Of a DNA stretch of 64,000 nt, positions 62,641 through 64,000 are shown one piece after another. How positions within the stretch are numbered: position 1 is the stretch's first letter; every line of letters begins with the position of its first letter. Made by a program: the position numbers and the translations under genes. Where the stretch lies: positions 1,302,001 to 1,366,000 of the forward strand of contig NZ_JACNYL010000001.1 in the NCBI RefSeq assembly GCF_014692525.1, in the 5' to 3' direction. The notes beneath the pieces were generated by a model. It had not been told where the DNA came from. It did no database searches and was given only the letters and a program-made list of their open reading frames with translations. Source of the stretch: Sphingobacterium chuzhouense. GTDB taxonomy: Bacteria > Bacteroidota > Bacteroidia > Sphingobacteriales > Sphingobacteriaceae.

Positions 62641-64000
62641 ATGAAGCGTTTAACTGCCTTGGCCTTTACTATCTTGATAATATCCTTTACATATGCCCAA
62701 GACAAAAGATTTACCTTGTCAGGTACCATAGTCGATACACAGGGAAAAGCATTGAGTAATGTATCTATTCGGGTATTGTCAGGAGGGCATACGGTCCAAT
62801 CGAATGAAGAAGGGAAGTTTTGCATAAAAGATCTTCGACCAAAAATATATGCAATAGCGTTCAGCTATTTAAGTTTTTCATCTATAACTCGAAAAATAGA
62901 AATAAAAAACAGTTCAGTTGACCTAGGAAACGTCGTAATGACGAATGCTCATTATACCATAAAGGAAATAGACGTCCTGGGTGAAACCTATCCGACCACA
63001 CTTACAGGTTTTTTGAACAGGGAGATTGTTGACCAACAGTACATTCACAAGCACTTGGGTGGAAGCTTGATGCAGACCCTTTCCCGTTTACCGGGCATAA
63101 GCAATATCGGCATCGGATCCGGTCAATCGAAGCCCCTGATCCGGGGTCTTGGCTTTAACAGGATTGTTGTCGTGGAGAAAGGCATCAAGCATGAAGGCCA
63201 GCAGTGGGGTGTTGACCACGGACTGGAGATCGACCAGTTTGCCACGGGAGATATTGAGGTGGTCAAAGGGGCGGCCTCTTTCCTGTACGGCTCAGATGCT
63301 ATTGGTGGCGTTATCGATATCAAACCGGAAGCTCTACCGGAGAAAGGCACGGTATCTGGTTCTTTTGACCTAATCGGCAAGTCAAACAATGCTCTTTACG
63401 GAAGCTCTGCCAATATAAAGGGTCGGATAGAAAACTGGGTGTATGGCGCAAGGGTTACCTACCAGAACTATGGTGATTACAGGGTTCCGACAGACACGGT
63501 GCACGTATATGATTATCCTGTCCGGTTAGATAAACAGAAAGCGCGGAATACAGCCGGAAGGGAGTTTAATATTCACGCGAATGCAGGATACGTCACGGAT
63601 AACTTTCGATCGGTTTTCTATATGAGCCGCAATTCCGCCCAAAGTGGCTTCTTTGCCAATGCCCACGGCCTGGAACCCCGTAGGGTAGACACAGACCTGC
63701 ACGATGCCTCTTCCAGAGATTTCCAGATGCCTTATCAAGAAGTAAAACACCTAAAGGTTATTAACAGGAGCTCGTTATCTGTCGGAATACACCATCTGGA
63801 AATGGAGGCCGGTTTCCAGCATAATTTCCGGCAGGAATACAGTATGTATGTAAACCATGGGTATATGCCGCCTATTTATCCCGATACCATGAAGACACCA
63901 TCTGATCTGGAACGGCAATATGATAAAAGAGTCTATTCACTGAATGTCCGTGACAGGTTTTCTGTTGGACAGCATACTTTTGTCGCCGGCTTCAACGGTG
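62641..64000 (+). CDS. TonB-dependent receptor (3' end outside window)
   Basis: 453 residues visible of an outer-membrane transporter cut by the right edge. ATG 62641 gives a signal 'LTALAFTILIISFTYAQ', a carboxypeptidase-like domain (about residues 24-105), a plug with 'LGGSLMQTLSRLPGISNIGI', 'PLIRGLGFNRIVVVEKGI' and 'VVKGAASFLYGSDAIGGVID', and the first barrel strands. The His in 'QQWGVDHGLEIDQFA' occupies a plug region where metal-type receptors such as ZnuD also have 'DHA'. With the strong operator upstream, import of a metal (zinc, copper) or heme is plausible but not shown. It is not of the SusC class. Confidence 0.88.
   Translation, partial: MKRLTALAFTILIISFTYAQDKRFTLSGTIVDTQGKALSNVSIRVLSGGHTVQSNEEGKFCIKDLRPKIYAIAFSYLSFSSITRKIEIKNSSVDLGNVVMTNAHYTIKEIDVLGETYPTTLTGFLNREIVDQQYIHKHLGGSLMQTLSRLPGISNIGIGSGQSKPLIRGLGFNRIVVVEKGIKHEGQQWGVDHGLEIDQFATGDIEVVKGAASFLYGSDAIGGVIDIKPEALPEKGTVSGSFDLIGKSNNALYGSSANIKGRIENWVYGARVTYQNYGDYRVPTDTVHVYDYPVRLDKQKARNTAGREFNIHANAGYVTDNFRSVFYMSRNSAQSGFFANAHGLEPRRVDTDLHDASSRDFQMPYQEVKHLKVINRSSLSVGIHHLEMEAGFQHNFRQEYSMYVNHGYMPPIYPDTMKTPSDLERQYDKRVYSLNVRDRFSVGQHTFVAGFNG

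Overview
The window reads as chromosomal DNA of a Bacteroidota bacterium, most likely family Sphingobacteriaceae (Sphingobacterium, Pedobacter or Olivibacter-like). Support comes from two SusC/SusD pairs with STN-domain SusC proteins driven by ECF sigma/FecR pairs, many type II lipoproteins, DUF4374 next to a TonB receptor, PadR-PspC pairing, moderate-to-low GC, and promoters of the Bacteroidota type (TTG, about 19-21 bases, TAnnTTTG). The genus is inferred, not proven. No rRNA, tRNA, CRISPR array, prophage or intact insertion sequence was seen.

Layout. 0-9.7 kb is mostly housekeeping: a PadR-PspC envelope stress pair (cut by the window edge), VanZ-like, ComF, RlmN, an LLM-class flavin enzyme, MiaE, a GMC dehydrogenase with its Tat-exported small subunit, a glycosyltransferase and a lipoprotein. 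9.7-15.7 kb is an iron-siderophore uptake locus: TonB receptor, DUF4374 lipoprotein and FatB-like binding protein, with a divergent AraC regulator. 15.8-16.8 kb is a secreted Ntn amidase ending at a clear terminator.

16.9-47.9 kb is the centrepiece, about 31 kb of almost entirely minus-strand carbohydrate genes. PUL 1 runs sigma, FecR, SusC, SusD, a sialidase-fold protein, a YidR-like DUF3748 lipoprotein and an acetylxylan-esterase-type hydrolase. Upstream of it sits a sugar-catabolic operon (fucose/arabinose-type isomerase, ribulokinase-like kinase, sodium symporter, DHDPS-type lyase) with a divergent AraC regulator. PUL 2 runs sigma, FecR, SusC, SusD and then four different Cys-type sulfatases in tandem. 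Together they suggest import, desulfation, deacylation and catabolism of a sulfated, possibly fucose- or arabinose-containing glycan. No classical endo-acting hydrolase or lyase lies inside the cluster.

48-57.3 kb is accessory DNA: a GC-rich repeat region with a 10-bp tandem array before an orphan gene, a TPR/HTH regulator, and a plus-strand operon of small membrane proteins, lipoproteins and orphans ending in an LRR-DUF1963 fusion. 57.3-64 kb holds an aldo/keto reductase, a GNAT acetyltransferase, a threonine aldolase, a flavoprotein remnant, a GH2 enzyme and the start of a metal- or heme-type TonB receptor behind a strong palindromic operator.

The most unusual observation is a pair of about 145-bp structured elements (2489-2636 and 32134-32275), nearly 30 kb apart and on opposite strands. 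They share both ends and an 11-base loop motif, but the sequence of the long central stem differs completely between copies while complementarity is kept.
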